36,554 nucleotides of DNA, from the NCBI GenBank assembly GCA_002719335.1, contig PBHE01000010.1, forward strand, positions 20,519 through 57,072, given 5' to 3'. This DNA comes from Acidimicrobiaceae bacterium. Lineage in GTDB: Bacteria; Actinomycetota; Acidimicrobiia; Acidimicrobiales; Poriferisodalaceae. Positions 6,727 to 15,270 of the stretch are shown here, in pieces (the first letter of the stretch is position 1; every line of letters begins with the position of its first letter). The translations under genes and the position numbers were made by a program. Below the pieces are notes generated by a model. That model searched no databases. It was not told the origin of the DNA and was given only the letters and a program-made list of their open reading frames with translations.

Positions 6727-7848
6727 TTAATGAACGGAGACTAAATCTTCTAGTGCTCCTAGAAGCATTTTTACGTTTCGCATGCGAGCGGTATGGCCCA
6801 TGCATCCGATCCGCCACACTTTGCCGACAACGGGTCCGAGTCCACCACCCACTTCGATGCCGTAGCGCTCAAGAAGCGTTCGCCGGCCCTCTTTGTCGTC
6901 CAAACCCTGGGGCAAAGTGACTGTGGTCAGCTCCGGGAGACGATGGCCTTCTTGAGCCCACAACTGGAATCCAAGTTCTGGCAAACGGTTGTGCAGCTCG
7001 TCTCCACACGATTGATGACGCTTCCAGGCTTCCTCTAGGCCTTCTTCTAGGACCACACCGAGACCGGCGTGTAACCCATAAAGCATAGAAATAGGAGCTG
7101 TGTGGTGATATGCGCGAGCGCCCTCTCCTGTCACGTATTCCTTGATCATGTTGAGATCGAGATACCAACTTTGAGGTGTCGCTAATACGCGCTCCATGGC
7201 TCGTTCGCTAACAGTCATCGGAGATAAGCCCGGAGGAACTCCGAGGCATTTCTGAGTACCGCTGTAGGCGATATCGATATCCCACTCGTCAATCAGCACA
7301 GGTATGCCACCTAACGAAGTAACGCAATCTACGAGCAGTAGGGCATCGCCCTTGTTGGCACCGAGGGGGGCGATCTCGTTGCGCACCCCGGTGGACGTCT
7401 CTGCATGTACCACAGCGATGATCTGTGGATTTGGGTGAGCGTCGAGAAGTCGTTGCGGATCTATCGCTCGACCCCACTCCTCTTCAACAGCTATGACTGT
7501 TGCTCCAGATCTTGATGCAACGTCGCACATACGGTTTCCAAAAACCCCATTCACACCGACGACGACCACATCGCCCGTTTTAACGAAATTGACGAATGCG
7601 GCTTCCATTCCCGCTGAACCTGTGGCGCTTATCGGGAAGGTAAGAAGATTGTTTGTTTGCCACACGGTCCGCAAGCGCTCGTTTGTCTCATCCAGCAGAG
7701 AAAGGAAATCTGGGTCGAGATGGCCCAGAACCGGACGGGCGAAGGCCTCAATTACCTCTGGATACGGATTACTCGGGCCGGGGCCCATAAGTACGCGGTC
7801 GCTATGAATCACTGCGGGAACCGTACCCAGATACAAAGGCGTGCGCAC
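6727..7848 (-). CDS. Alanine-glyoxylate / serine-pyruvate-type aminotransferase (class V)
   Basis: This is a PLP enzyme of fold type I, 373 residues. The PLP lysine is K200 in SGTQKCLG, the phosphate-binding/aromatic region is ATGSAGMEAA (residues 75-84), and the PLP-pyridine Asp is in LLVDCVTSLGG. The N-terminal MGPGPSNPYPEVIEA and C-terminal GGLGPVVGKVWRIGCMGH stretches are typical of AGXT-like enzymes, which use glyoxylate or pyruvate as acceptor and serine or alanine as donor. The start is GTG at 7848, 9 bp after the stop of the dehydrogenase gene, so it is the last gene of the seven-gene minus-strand run. With the neighbouring 3-hydroxy acid dehydrogenase it could serve C2/C3 amino or hydroxy acid metabolism. 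Confidence 0.93.
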   Translation of the reverse strand: MRTPLYLGTVPAVIHSDRVLMGPGPSNPYPEVIEAFARPVLGHLDPDFLSLLDETNERLRTVWQTNNLLTFPISATGSAGMEAAFVNFVKTGDVVVVGVNGVFGNRMCDVASRSGATVIAVEEEWGRAIDPQRLLDAHPNPQIIAVVHAETSTGVRNEIAPLGANKGDALLLVDCVTSLGGIPVLIDEWDIDIAYSGTQKCLGVPPGLSPMTVSERAMERVLATPQSWYLDLNMIKEYVTGEGARAYHHTAPISMLYGLHAGLGVVLEEGLEEAWKRHQSCGDELHNRLPELGFQLWAQEGHRLPELTTVTLPQGLDDKEGRRTLLERYGIEVGGGLGPVVGKVWRIGCMGHTARMRNVKMLLGALEDLVSVH

Positions 7849-7857
7849 AACCAGTTG

Positions 7858-8739
7858 TCAAGAACGGGGTCGTAATCGAGTAATGAGACTGCTGGTGTCC
7901 AAGCGGCCGCCTCCATTGGTCTGAACTTCGGCATAAAACGCGTCAACAAGCTGAGTGATCTCCACAGGCGCTTGAATGCGTTCGGCCTCTTGCATGACGA
8001 TGCCCAAGTCTTTGCGCATCCAGTCAACTGCGAAGCCGAATTCGAATTCGCCTTCTACCATCGTTCTGCCCCGGTTTTCCATCTGCCATGACCCTGCTGC
8101 CCCTTTGCTAATCGTTTGGAGAACAAGTTCTAAGTTCAAGCCGCTGCGCCTTCCGAACTCGAGAGCTTCGGAGAGTCCTTGAAGGATTCCGGCAATGCAT
8201 ATTTGATTTACCATTTTGGTTAGTTGCCCTGACCCACATGGGCCGATGAGGTTGCAAGTCTGGCTGTAGGACCGGATGACGGGTTCTGCAAGCTCAAACC
8301 ATCTTTCCTCGCCACCGCACATGACAGTCAATTTGGCGTTGTCGGCGCCCGCTTGACCTCCAGATATGGGTGCATCCAAAAAACCGACCGCTTGTTCGGC
8401 ACATATGGTTTCTAGATCAGTAGCGAGCTTGGCAGAAGCAGTCGTGTGGTCGACAATCAACGAGCCTGGATTCATAGTGGCGAGAACACCATCGTCGCCA
8501 AGTACTACAGAACGGACGTCGTTGTCGTTCCCAACGCAAAGGAAAACAATCTCCGCCCCGATCGCTGCTCGTCGGGGAGTTAGCTGTCTCGTTCCTCCGT
8601 TCTCTTCCACCCATTTTTCGGATTTAGATGAAGTCCGGTTGTAGACAGTGACGTCGTGTCCGGCACTGACTAAGTGTCGCGCCATCGGATAGCCCATCAC
8701 TCCTAAACCAATGAAGGCGACCTGTTTCTGTTCGGTCAT
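7858..8739 (-). CDS. 3-hydroxyisobutyrate dehydrogenase-family oxidoreductase
   Basis: This 293-residue NAD(P)-dependent beta-hydroxyacid dehydrogenase has the Rossmann motif FIGLGVMGYPMA at residues 9-20, the substrate-binding DAPISGG at 122-128, and catalytic K175 in GSGQLTKMVNQ. The family oxidises 3-hydroxyisobutyrate, tartronate semialdehyde-type substrates and relatives; which one is used here is not decidable from motifs. Start ATG 8739. The VOC gene ends 17 bp upstream and the aminotransferase begins 9 bp downstream, so these three are in one transcription unit. Confidence 0.92.
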   Translation of the reverse strand: MTEQKQVAFIGLGVMGYPMARHLVSAGHDVTVYNRTSSKSEKWVEENGGTRQLTPRRAAIGAEIVFLCVGNDNDVRSVVLGDDGVLATMNPGSLIVDHTTASAKLATDLETICAEQAVGFLDAPISGGQAGADNAKLTVMCGGEERWFELAEPVIRSYSQTCNLIGPCGSGQLTKMVNQICIAGILQGLSEALEFGRRSGLNLELVLQTISKGAAGSWQMENRGRTMVEGEFEFGFAVDWMRKDLGIVMQEAERIQAPVEITQLVDAFYAEVQTNGGGRLDTSSLITRLRPRS

Positions 8740-8756
8740 GGCTGACTCCGTTCGAG

Positions 8757-9143
8757 CTATTTATGGCAAACGACTTCGAGCATTATTCCGTCGGGGTCCC
8801 GCCAAAAAGAGGCGTAATACGGTGGCGGATAGTCCGGCCATTCTTGTGGCGAGTGAACAATTTCTGAGCCAAGTTCGCGAGCCACCAAAGTAGCTTCATC
8901 GACCTTGGATCTCGCCGGCACTATGAACGCAAGATGCTGTAGTCCCGCAGAATCAGGATGGTAGGCATTCTGACCGGGGTAGAAGAATATGTACGCGCCC
9001 TTCTTGTTATCAGCGGGCCTGATCGCAAACTGATCATCGTGGGCCAGGAATGGCTCATAGCTCAAGTAAGACATGAGAGCGCTGTAATAGGAATAAGACA
9101 CTTCTAAGTCCGAAACGTTGATGCCGATGTGACCTAAGGGCAT
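8757..9143 (-). CDS. VOC-superfamily (glyoxalase/dioxygenase-type) protein
   Basis: This 128-residue single-domain protein starts with GHIGINVSDLEVSYSYY, the typical first beta-alpha unit. H4 is a probable metal ligand. The middle has GLQHLAFIVP, and the C-terminus has FWRDPDGIMLEVV with the conserved Glu. VOC proteins bind a divalent metal and include glyoxalase I, extradiol dioxygenases and epimerases. The sequence does not pick one of these. It starts 3 bp after the stop of the acyl-CoA ligase gene, so it is tightly coupled with the catabolic-looking cluster. Confidence 0.88.
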   Translation of the reverse strand: MPLGHIGINVSDLEVSYSYYSALMSYLSYEPFLAHDDQFAIRPADNKKGAYIFFYPGQNAYHPDSAGLQHLAFIVPARSKVDEATLVARELGSEIVHSPQEWPDYPPPYYASFWRDPDGIMLEVVCHK

Positions 9144-9146
9144 TTG

Positions 9147-10646
9147 TTATCCCTCCTCGCCCATGCCAGCAATTAAATCGCGAACCTCATGTTTGAGAAC
9201 TTTCCCCATGACGTTTCGGGGGAGCTCGTCGACCCACATGACCTTTTGGGGGTGCTTAAATCGGGCCAACCGTCCTTCAAACAGGTCCAATACTGCTTGG
9301 TCGTCCACAGGTACCTCCCCTGCGGCCACCGCAACAACAACTGGGACTTCCCCCCAACGTTGATCAGGCTGCCCAACGACAGTTGCCTCCCTGAAGATGT
9401 CACTTTCGGCGAGCACGTGTTCGAGTTCTGCTGGATAGATATTTTCTCCTCCCGAAATCACTACATCTTTTTTACGATCGTCGACGTAGATCCATCCATC
9501 GGCGTCTGTATGCCCAATATCTCCTGTATGAAACCAGCCATCGGTAATTGATTCAGTGGTCGCTTCAGGATTTTCCCAATATTCCTGCAGAATGTTCGGT
9601 CCACGAACCCACAGCTCGCCGGGAGTGCCTGCCTGCACGTCGGCACCGTTGTCGTCGACGATGCGAACCTCGCAAAGAGTCGATGGTTTCCCACACGAAC
9701 CCCGGTGGTTAAAAGCCTGACCCGCTTTCAGAACGATTGCCGTTGGCGCAGTTTCCGTAGAGCCGTAGACCTGACCGACCGGAATTCCACGTTCGAAAAA
9801 TGGACGGGTCGTAGCGTCGGGAATAGTCGACGATCCAGCCATTAAACCACGAAGCGAAGACAGATCAGTAGTTGCGAATCTTGGGTGAGTAGTCACAGCG
9901 GTCAGCGTTGCGGGAACGAACAGCGACCAAGTTGGTTGCCATCTTTCAACGTCTCGAAGCCATTCTCCTGGGTCGAACACACGGTGGAGAAGGACTGCCG
10001 CCCCACCCATGAGAGCAGGAAGAGTTTGAATGTTAAGTCCACCCACGTGGAACAACGGAAGAAAGGTGAGAAATCGGTCCTCGGGGGTTAGATCATGGGC
10101 ATGAGCACTATTTAACGCGTTCGCCATTAACGCACTCTGCTTTAGGAGGGCGCCCTTAGGCCTGCCCGTGGTTCCTGAGGTATAGGCCAATAGCAGAGGG
10201 TGGTCTGCTTTCCCCCGTCGAGGAGCGGTGACGTCGGCAGCCATCGCAGTTCCATCATCGATGATGTGAACCGGAAGGTCGCCAGCCGACTCGCGCGCAT
10301 GCTCATCAAATGTCGGGTCGGCGACAATGATTCTGGGTTTAGCATTTGCAATGATCCACTGATGCTCAGAGACAAGTAGACGCGAGTTCAGCGGCAGAAA
10401 AATTGCTCCAAGGCGAGAACAACCGAGAAGCAGTTCTATCGCCAAAGGACGATTCGGCCCTAACCATGCGACGCGGTCACCAGCGCTGATGTTTTGTCGG
10501 TGTAGCCAATCGGCGACAGAAGCAACTCGCTGCGATAACTCTCGGAAGGTGGTGGTGAATCCTTCGAACTCGATTGCGGGCGCATCGGGTTGATGATCGG
10601 CCCACCGATCCACCCAGGATGCAACATCTTGTCCTTCGCTCAACAT
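9147..10646 (-). CDS. AMP-forming acyl-CoA ligase (class I adenylate-forming enzyme)
   Basis: This 499-residue enzyme activates a carboxylate to an acyl-AMP and then to a CoA thioester. Motifs in order are the P-loop LLAYTSGTTGRPKGAL (residues 152-167), YGSTETAP, the hinge-region GWFHTGDIGHTDADGWIYVDDRKKDVVISGGENIYP, and the C-terminal catalytic lysine K482 in PRNVMGKVLKHE. It resembles fatty acyl/aryl-CoA ligases of the FadD group; the acyl specificity is unknown. An in-frame GTG-type extension to 10688 would overlap the NicX-like gene. The ATG at 10646 leaves a 10-bp gap and starts with a normal N-terminus, so I prefer it. It lies between the NicX-like and VOC genes. Confidence 0.93.
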   Translation of the reverse strand: MLSEGQDVASWVDRWADHQPDAPAIEFEGFTTTFRELSQRVASVADWLHRQNISAGDRVAWLGPNRPLAIELLLGCSRLGAIFLPLNSRLLVSEHQWIIANAKPRIIVADPTFDEHARESAGDLPVHIIDDGTAMAADVTAPRRGKADHPLLLAYTSGTTGRPKGALLKQSALMANALNSAHAHDLTPEDRFLTFLPLFHVGGLNIQTLPALMGGAAVLLHRVFDPGEWLRDVERWQPTWSLFVPATLTAVTTHPRFATTDLSSLRGLMAGSSTIPDATTRPFFERGIPVGQVYGSTETAPTAIVLKAGQAFNHRGSCGKPSTLCEVRIVDDNGADVQAGTPGELWVRGPNILQEYWENPEATTESITDGWFHTGDIGHTDADGWIYVDDRKKDVVISGGENIYPAELEHVLAESDIFREATVVGQPDQRWGEVPVVVAVAAGEVPVDDQAVLDLFEGRLARFKHPQKVMWVDELPRNVMGKVLKHEVRDLIAGMGEEG

Positions 10647-10656
10647 ATGTGAGCTG

Positions 10657-11703
10657 CTAAGCCAAATCCCCTTGCAAGACACCGTCAACGACTACTGCCT
10701 CGTCGTCTAATAGGACGGTGTGATTTCGCATAGGGAGGTCGAAATGGCCCAACGTGTGACGTCCAGCGTGTTCGTTAGCGCCAGTCGAGTACAAGAAATT
10801 TCCGGCGAACGCTCGTTGTTCAGTGCCGTTGGTCTGGCTTTTGTCATATAACGGCAGGGTGTCCCAGCGAGCACCGGGATTCATGCCCCATCCAACATGA
10901 CTAGCGGCATAGGCATCTCTATCGTTCCATGCGTCCGTGTAACTGCGGAATAGGGATGCATCCGTTCCGTCCCCTCCGACTTCAACTACATAGTCGTTCT
11001 CGATAGTGAGCGTTATTGGAGACTCAACGTAACGTTTAAACGTGAGATTGATGTCTCCTCGGTCCATGACAATGGTCCCATTGACCGTGTTGGCCTTAGG
11101 AAAAGCCAAGCACAAGCCACCAGGCCAGTGCGAAATGGTGCCCGGGCGAGTTGTGTAACCCCATCCACCGCCACAAGGGGCCTCTCTGACATCAACAATG
11201 ATGTCAGTGCCTGCGGTTGAGGTAACTCGCATCTCTTTGGCTTGCATCAACTTCTTAATTCCCGTTTTGACCTTTGGCTCAAGGTCGTCGGTAGGTATCA
11301 GGCGCTCCAGAGCCTCTGGATGTTCATTCGAGATCATGAGAATACGGCTGCCATCTGACAGAAGTTCGGGAAGTTCTGGCGCATGGAGGAGACCCTCGAC
11401 CGTGCAGTCGACTACAAAATCGACTGATGAAAGCGCTCCAATCACCGCTGCCGAACCAGCTATTGCATCGGATGCTCCCGTAGACCGAACTGGCACGGGC
11501 GTTGACTGTCGTAGCGTCGGTAAAACAATGTGGATAGGGCGAATCCCCAGGCGATCGAGTCCTAACTCCGCCAGGTTGACGTTGACACTTCGGCTCTGTG
11601 TCTCAGAAAGTATCGCTGCACTCTGAGTGTTATCGACAGCGCACATCTCAAAGACACGCGCAAACGCCTCGATCCATTTTCCTTCGATCCGCTCTACGAG
11701 CAT
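10657..11703 (-). CDS. NicX-like metal-dependent dioxygenase / M29-like superfamily protein
   Basis: The 348-residue protein closely follows the layout of 2,5-dihydroxypyridine 5,6-dioxygenase (NicX), a mononuclear Fe(II) enzyme related to M29 aminopeptidases. The three expected metal ligands are all present in matching context: H269 in SHVGWGMNPGARW, and H320 and D322 in LGHFDLPMRN. YGY-like, SHWPGG and AFAGNFLYSTGANEHAG stretches also match. The ATG at 11703 has AGGAGG 6 nt upstream, which settles the start. The nicotinate-pathway partners NicC, NicD, NicE and NicF are not beside it. The real substrate may therefore be another ring compound, or the protein may be a hydrolase of the same superfamily. 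The MFS gene ends 47 bp upstream. Confidence 0.8.
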   Translation of the reverse strand: MLVERIEGKWIEAFARVFEMCAVDNTQSAAILSETQSRSVNVNLAELGLDRLGIRPIHIVLPTLRQSTPVPVRSTGASDAIAGSAAVIGALSSVDFVVDCTVEGLLHAPELPELLSDGSRILMISNEHPEALERLIPTDDLEPKVKTGIKKLMQAKEMRVTSTAGTDIIVDVREAPCGGGWGYTTRPGTISHWPGGLCLAFPKANTVNGTIVMDRGDINLTFKRYVESPITLTIENDYVVEVGGDGTDASLFRSYTDAWNDRDAYAASHVGWGMNPGARWDTLPLYDKSQTNGTEQRAFAGNFLYSTGANEHAGRHTLGHFDLPMRNHTVLLDDEAVVVDGVLQGDLA

Positions 11704-11750
11704 GAATCCTCCTGCTTTCCCTAGCGCGAACGTAGCGCCCAACGCTCTAC

Positions 11751-12905
11751 TTAAGCACCGATGTCTTCAAATCGATCAAGATTCCTGAGATCGGGCACGA
11801 GTACAGCGAAGAGTGCTACTACCACAAGCGTAGAAATACCGGCGAACATGATCGCCGGTCGAAGGCCGAACCATTCCGCGGTGATACCCGATTCGAAGGC
11901 ACCAAGCTCGTTTGACGCGCCTATGAAAACCGCTTCTACGGCGAGAACCCTTCCGCGAACAGAGTCCGGGGTCGCCAAGGGGACGATGGTGGTTCTTATG
12001 AAAACGCTCACCATGTCTGCAGCGGCTGCACCTGCGAACAACAAGAGGGTCAATAACAGAGAAGAGCTAAATGCGACTCCAATGTGGAGTACTCCAAAGA
12101 TCGCAATGGCCTGCATAAGTCGAGGACCAATTTTGTTTTTCAACGGCATCTTCGTGAGGAACAATGCGGTAAGCGCTGCACCGATGCCACAGGCTGAACG
12201 AATCCAAAAAGCCGCGGACGCGGGTGCGTCAACCAGGTCAACGCAAATTGCTGGGCCTAATGCGATGACGCCACCGAATAGCACCGCGAACAGATCCAAA
12301 CCGATGGCAGCAAGCAGAAGTGGCGTTGCTCGGACTAGATGAAACCCTTCGATTGCTGTTCGGAAGCCAGATTTTTGGGCCGTGCGCGCTTGAGGGGAAT
12401 GCAACTGCACCCTTTTTACGGCACAAGCAGCTACAAGATTGAGAAACGCAATAGCCATGAATGTGTACCGTGGGCCTGCCTCATATAGCACGCCGACCAG
12501 AATGGGTGTGATCACGATTCCGAGTTGCCAAACAGTTGATTGGGCCGGGATTAGGCGAGGCAAATCCTCGCGTGGGACGACGTTGGCCGGCAGAGCTCTT
12601 GCCGCGGGGTTCACGAACCCGCGTGCTGTGCCATAAACGGCTGTCAATAACAGCAGAGGCCAGATGGTTGCTCCGCCAGCTATCACGTAGGCAGTACCAG
12701 CGATTGCCACTAAGGCTTGCAGAAGGTAGCCAGCGGACGCGAGTGAACGCCGATCGATTCGATCCGCGAGCGCCCCCGCGGGGAGGACAAGTAAGAACGT
12801 GGGAAGAAATTCGGCCAACCCGACTAGAGCAATGTCAAACTCGCGCCCACTCAACGCGTAGACGTGAACTCCCATGGAAATCGCCAACGTAACGGAGGCT
12901 GACAC
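11751..12905 (-). CDS. MFS transporter (EntS/DHA3-like), start uncertain
   Basis: This is a membrane protein of at least 384 residues with about 11-12 hydrophobic helices. The MFS loop motif is seen as PAGALADRIDRR near residues 41-52, and it resembles the EntS-type exporters. The first start codon in frame is GTG 12905, but the frame is open back to a TAG at 13008-13010. The translated upstream part reads like a genuine MFS N-terminus (ELVSRRGVRNLLISSACGV just before the GTG). No ATG, GTG or TTG lies in that part, although a strong GGAGGGGGG is found at about 12980-12988. The true N-terminus may therefore use a rare start codon, or one base may be wrong or mutated here. Substrate unknown; it probably serves the neighbouring catabolic genes. 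Confidence 0.85.
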   Translation of the reverse strand: MSASVTLAISMGVHVYALSGREFDIALVGLAEFLPTFLLVLPAGALADRIDRRSLASAGYLLQALVAIAGTAYVIAGGATIWPLLLLTAVYGTARGFVNPAARALPANVVPREDLPRLIPAQSTVWQLGIVITPILVGVLYEAGPRYTFMAIAFLNLVAACAVKRVQLHSPQARTAQKSGFRTAIEGFHLVRATPLLLAAIGLDLFAVLFGGVIALGPAICVDLVDAPASAAFWIRSACGIGAALTALFLTKMPLKNKIGPRLMQAIAIFGVLHIGVAFSSSLLLTLLLFAGAAAADMVSVFIRTTIVPLATPDSVRGRVLAVEAVFIGASNELGAFESGITAEWFGLRPAIMFAGISTLVVVALFAVLVPDLRNLDRFEDIGA

Positions 12906-12987
12906 ACCGCATGCGCTGGAAATTAGAAGGTTGCGGACTCCGCGCCGACTAACTAATTCCCAAACCCCAGGGCTATGCCCCCCTCCA

Positions 12988-13686
12988 CTAGAGATGATCG
13001 CGAGGGTCTATTTCGGTGCCATGAAGGTGAGCTGAGTCGTTGTACCGGCGACACATCCATCTTCGGCCTCGAACTGGGCTGGACAGAATTTCCAGCTCAG
13101 TGATGGAGGTAACTACCGGTGCCAACTCGGTGTGCCATTGGTTGATACCCAAACCGAAAGCCGTCGCCATCGCCGCGGAAATTACTCCGCCATGGCAGCC
13201 AACGAAAATCGTGGCGCCACGATGACGGTCAGCGATGTGGCTCAGCGCTTCTGCCACTCGATGACGAAAACCTGCCCGGCTGTCAGCCCCAGGGATAATC
13301 GGAGTGAAAGGGTCCCGTTGCTCGAAATTGCCCAAATCGTATTTGGTTCTGACCTCTTCCCAAGTAAGACCATCGGCTTCTCCTAATCTGAACTCCTCAA
13401 GATCGGGATGAACGTTTATCTCGAGATTTAATGACCCGGAAGAGAGGACGATTTCGGTTGTTTCAACGGCACGAGGTAGAGGAGATGTATACGCGATCTC
13501 GATTGAAGTTTCGCTTCCCGACGCCAACCTCGAACCCAGCCTCTCTGCTTGAGCCCGTCCACGATCCGAAAGGCCCGAACAAGTTTTTGGGCCTCCGACG
13601 ACGCCATCGACCATGACCTTGGATTCACCGTGGCGCACGAGGAGAAAACGGGCGACGATGAGATCTTCACTCCTAGCATTAGCCAT
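12988..13686 (-). CDS. Histidine phosphatase (phosphoglycerate mutase-like) family protein
   Basis: This 232-residue protein has the catalytic RHGE motif at residues 18-21 (nucleophile H19), the second Arg region YTSPLPRAVETTEIV, the acid-base Glu region LEEFRLGEADGLTWEEV, and the late catalytic HGG in FVGCHGGVISAAM. This is the phosphatase form of the PGM-like fold. Substrates of such proteins range from sugar phosphates to cobalamin or mycothiol-type intermediates, and I cannot choose. Start ATG 13686. It is the first gene of the minus-strand run; a GGAGG-like site directly follows its stop codon and probably serves the MFS gene. Confidence 0.9.
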   Translation of the reverse strand: MANARSEDLIVARFLLVRHGESKVMVDGVVGGPKTCSGLSDRGRAQAERLGSRLASGSETSIEIAYTSPLPRAVETTEIVLSSGSLNLEINVHPDLEEFRLGEADGLTWEEVRTKYDLGNFEQRDPFTPIIPGADSRAGFRHRVAEALSHIADRHRGATIFVGCHGGVISAAMATAFGLGINQWHTELAPVVTSITELEILSSPVRGRRWMCRRYNDSAHLHGTEIDPRDHL

Positions 13687-13786
13687 CGAGGCACTCTAGA
13701 GGCACAAGGTGAGGCACAGGCATCTCACATGAAAGGCTCGTAGCCTGCAAAGTAGTCAGCGAACCGTTCAAATGAGGTGTTGAGCT

Positions 13787-15019
13787 ATGAAAACGATCGA
13801 AGTGGAGTGGACTCCCTCGGAGGGCGGGTTTGACCCAGACCGGCTGGCGAAACTCGGTACGCATTTACGTGGCTACGTCGACGATGGTCGCCTTCCAGGA
13901 ACAAACGTGCTCGTTAGTCGTGGTGGGAAAGTGGTGTATCGCGATGTTTACGGCTATCGCGATATAGAACGCTCTTTACCTGTGGAGAGCGACACGATCT
14001 ACCGCTTCTACTCCATGACCAAGCCTGTCACTTCGATAGCGCTGATGCAGCTTTATGAGAATGGTTTACTCCAGTTGAAGGATCCGATTTCAAAATGGAT
14101 TCCGGCTTTTGCCGACACCGAAGTGTTTGTGGGTGGTGACGCTGCGAAGCCAGAAACGCGAGAGCCGCTAAGGGAAATCTCCGTCCATGATCTACTTACT
14201 CATACCAGCGGGCTCACGTATCACTTTCACATGGCCAACTCCGTCGATGAGATGTACCGGAGAGCTGGGTTTGAATGGACTAAGAGTCCGGGGGACCTCG
14301 AGAACCAGTGCAACGTTGTTGCGTCGCTCCCTTTACTCTTCGATCCGGGAACCGAATGGAACTATTCCTATTCCACGGATGTCGTCGGGCGAATCGTTGA
14401 GTTGGTGGCTGGTGTCGGTCTGGATCAGTACTTTCAGGATCACATTTTTGAGCCGCTGGGCATGATCGATACTGACTTCTCTGTGCGCGATAGTGAACGC
14501 GAGCGCTTTGCATCGTGTTATTACCCCGGTACGAAATCACAAAAGGCAACTCTTCTTGACGACGCACAAAAGTCTCGGTACTTACGCGAGCCAACCGCCC
14601 TGTCCGGAGGCGGAGGATTGGTTTCCACGCTTGGGGATTACCACCAATTTACCCAAGCGCTTCGAAACGGCGGCGAGCTAGAAGGCCGTCGAATTATCGG
14701 ACGGAAGACCTTGGAGTTCATGACCACCAACCACCTCCCTGGCGGCGCGGATTTGACCGAATGCGGGCGGCCACTTTTCTCAGAAACAGCGTATGACGGA
14801 GTCGGTTTTGGGTTGGGTTTCTCAGTGGTAATCGACCCAGCTAAAGCAAAGGTTCTGAGTCAGAAGGGCGAGTACGCCTGGGGTGGCGCGGCGTCCACCG
14901 CGTTTTGGGTAGACCCTGTCGAAGATGTGACCGTCATCTTCTTAACCCAACTTCTTCCTTCAAGCACGCACCCAATCCGAGCTGAAATGAAATCTCTCGT
15001 ATACCAAGCTTTGGTTTAA
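13787..15019 (+). CDS. Serine hydrolase of the beta-lactamase/EstB family
   Basis: The 410-residue protein has the class C/esterase active-site motif S76-M-T-K79 (nucleophile Ser, base Lys) and Y193 in WNYSYSTDVVG, the Tyr of the second motif as in EstB-type esterases. The late WGG-type motif is GEYAWGGAASTAFWVDP. No signal peptide is seen, so it is probably cytoplasmic. Activity is more likely esterase or transacylase than lactam hydrolysis. Its start codon ATG 13787 is preceded by a GAGG about 10 nt upstream. It is divergent from the phosphatase gene, 100 bp apart. A second, distinct family member is at 34761-35894. Confidence 0.9.
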   Translation: MKTIEVEWTPSEGGFDPDRLAKLGTHLRGYVDDGRLPGTNVLVSRGGKVVYRDVYGYRDIERSLPVESDTIYRFYSMTKPVTSIALMQLYENGLLQLKDPISKWIPAFADTEVFVGGDAAKPETREPLREISVHDLLTHTSGLTYHFHMANSVDEMYRRAGFEWTKSPGDLENQCNVVASLPLLFDPGTEWNYSYSTDVVGRIVELVAGVGLDQYFQDHIFEPLGMIDTDFSVRDSERERFASCYYPGTKSQKATLLDDAQKSRYLREPTALSGGGGLVSTLGDYHQFTQALRNGGELEGRRIIGRKTLEFMTTNHLPGGADLTECGRPLFSETAYDGVGFGLGFSVVIDPAKAKVLSQKGEYAWGGAASTAFWVDPVEDVTVIFLTQLLPSSTHPIRAEMKSLVYQALV

Positions 15020-15234
15020 ACCTCGGACCCAAAGTTGATAAGTACCGCTGACATCCGCTTAATTTGAGTGACCTGTCCTGGAGCTAGTGCGAATCCCCTC
15101 CATTGGGAGCGTCTTGCTGATTGACTCTCTGTATGAGCGGAGGTCAGAAACATACAGGTCTGAGCGCAAGCAAAATTCTATCGTCGATAAAGGGTTAGCT
15201 CTGGCGTTCGTGTTCCTTACGGGTGTAAGACGAC

Positions 15235-15260
15235 AAAAGACCGCCCCCGTAGGGACGGCC
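15235..15260 (-). terminator. Intrinsic terminator after the 15271-15846 gene
   Basis: On the minus strand the RNA arms GGCCGUCCC and GGGGCGGUC form a 9-bp stem with two G-U wobbles and a 4-nt loop, followed by UUUU (plus-strand AAAA at 15235-15238). It lies 10 bp after the stop codon at 15271. The rest of the 15020-15234 gap shows no supported feature. Confidence 0.75.
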
Positions 15261-15270
15261 CGAGACTCAG

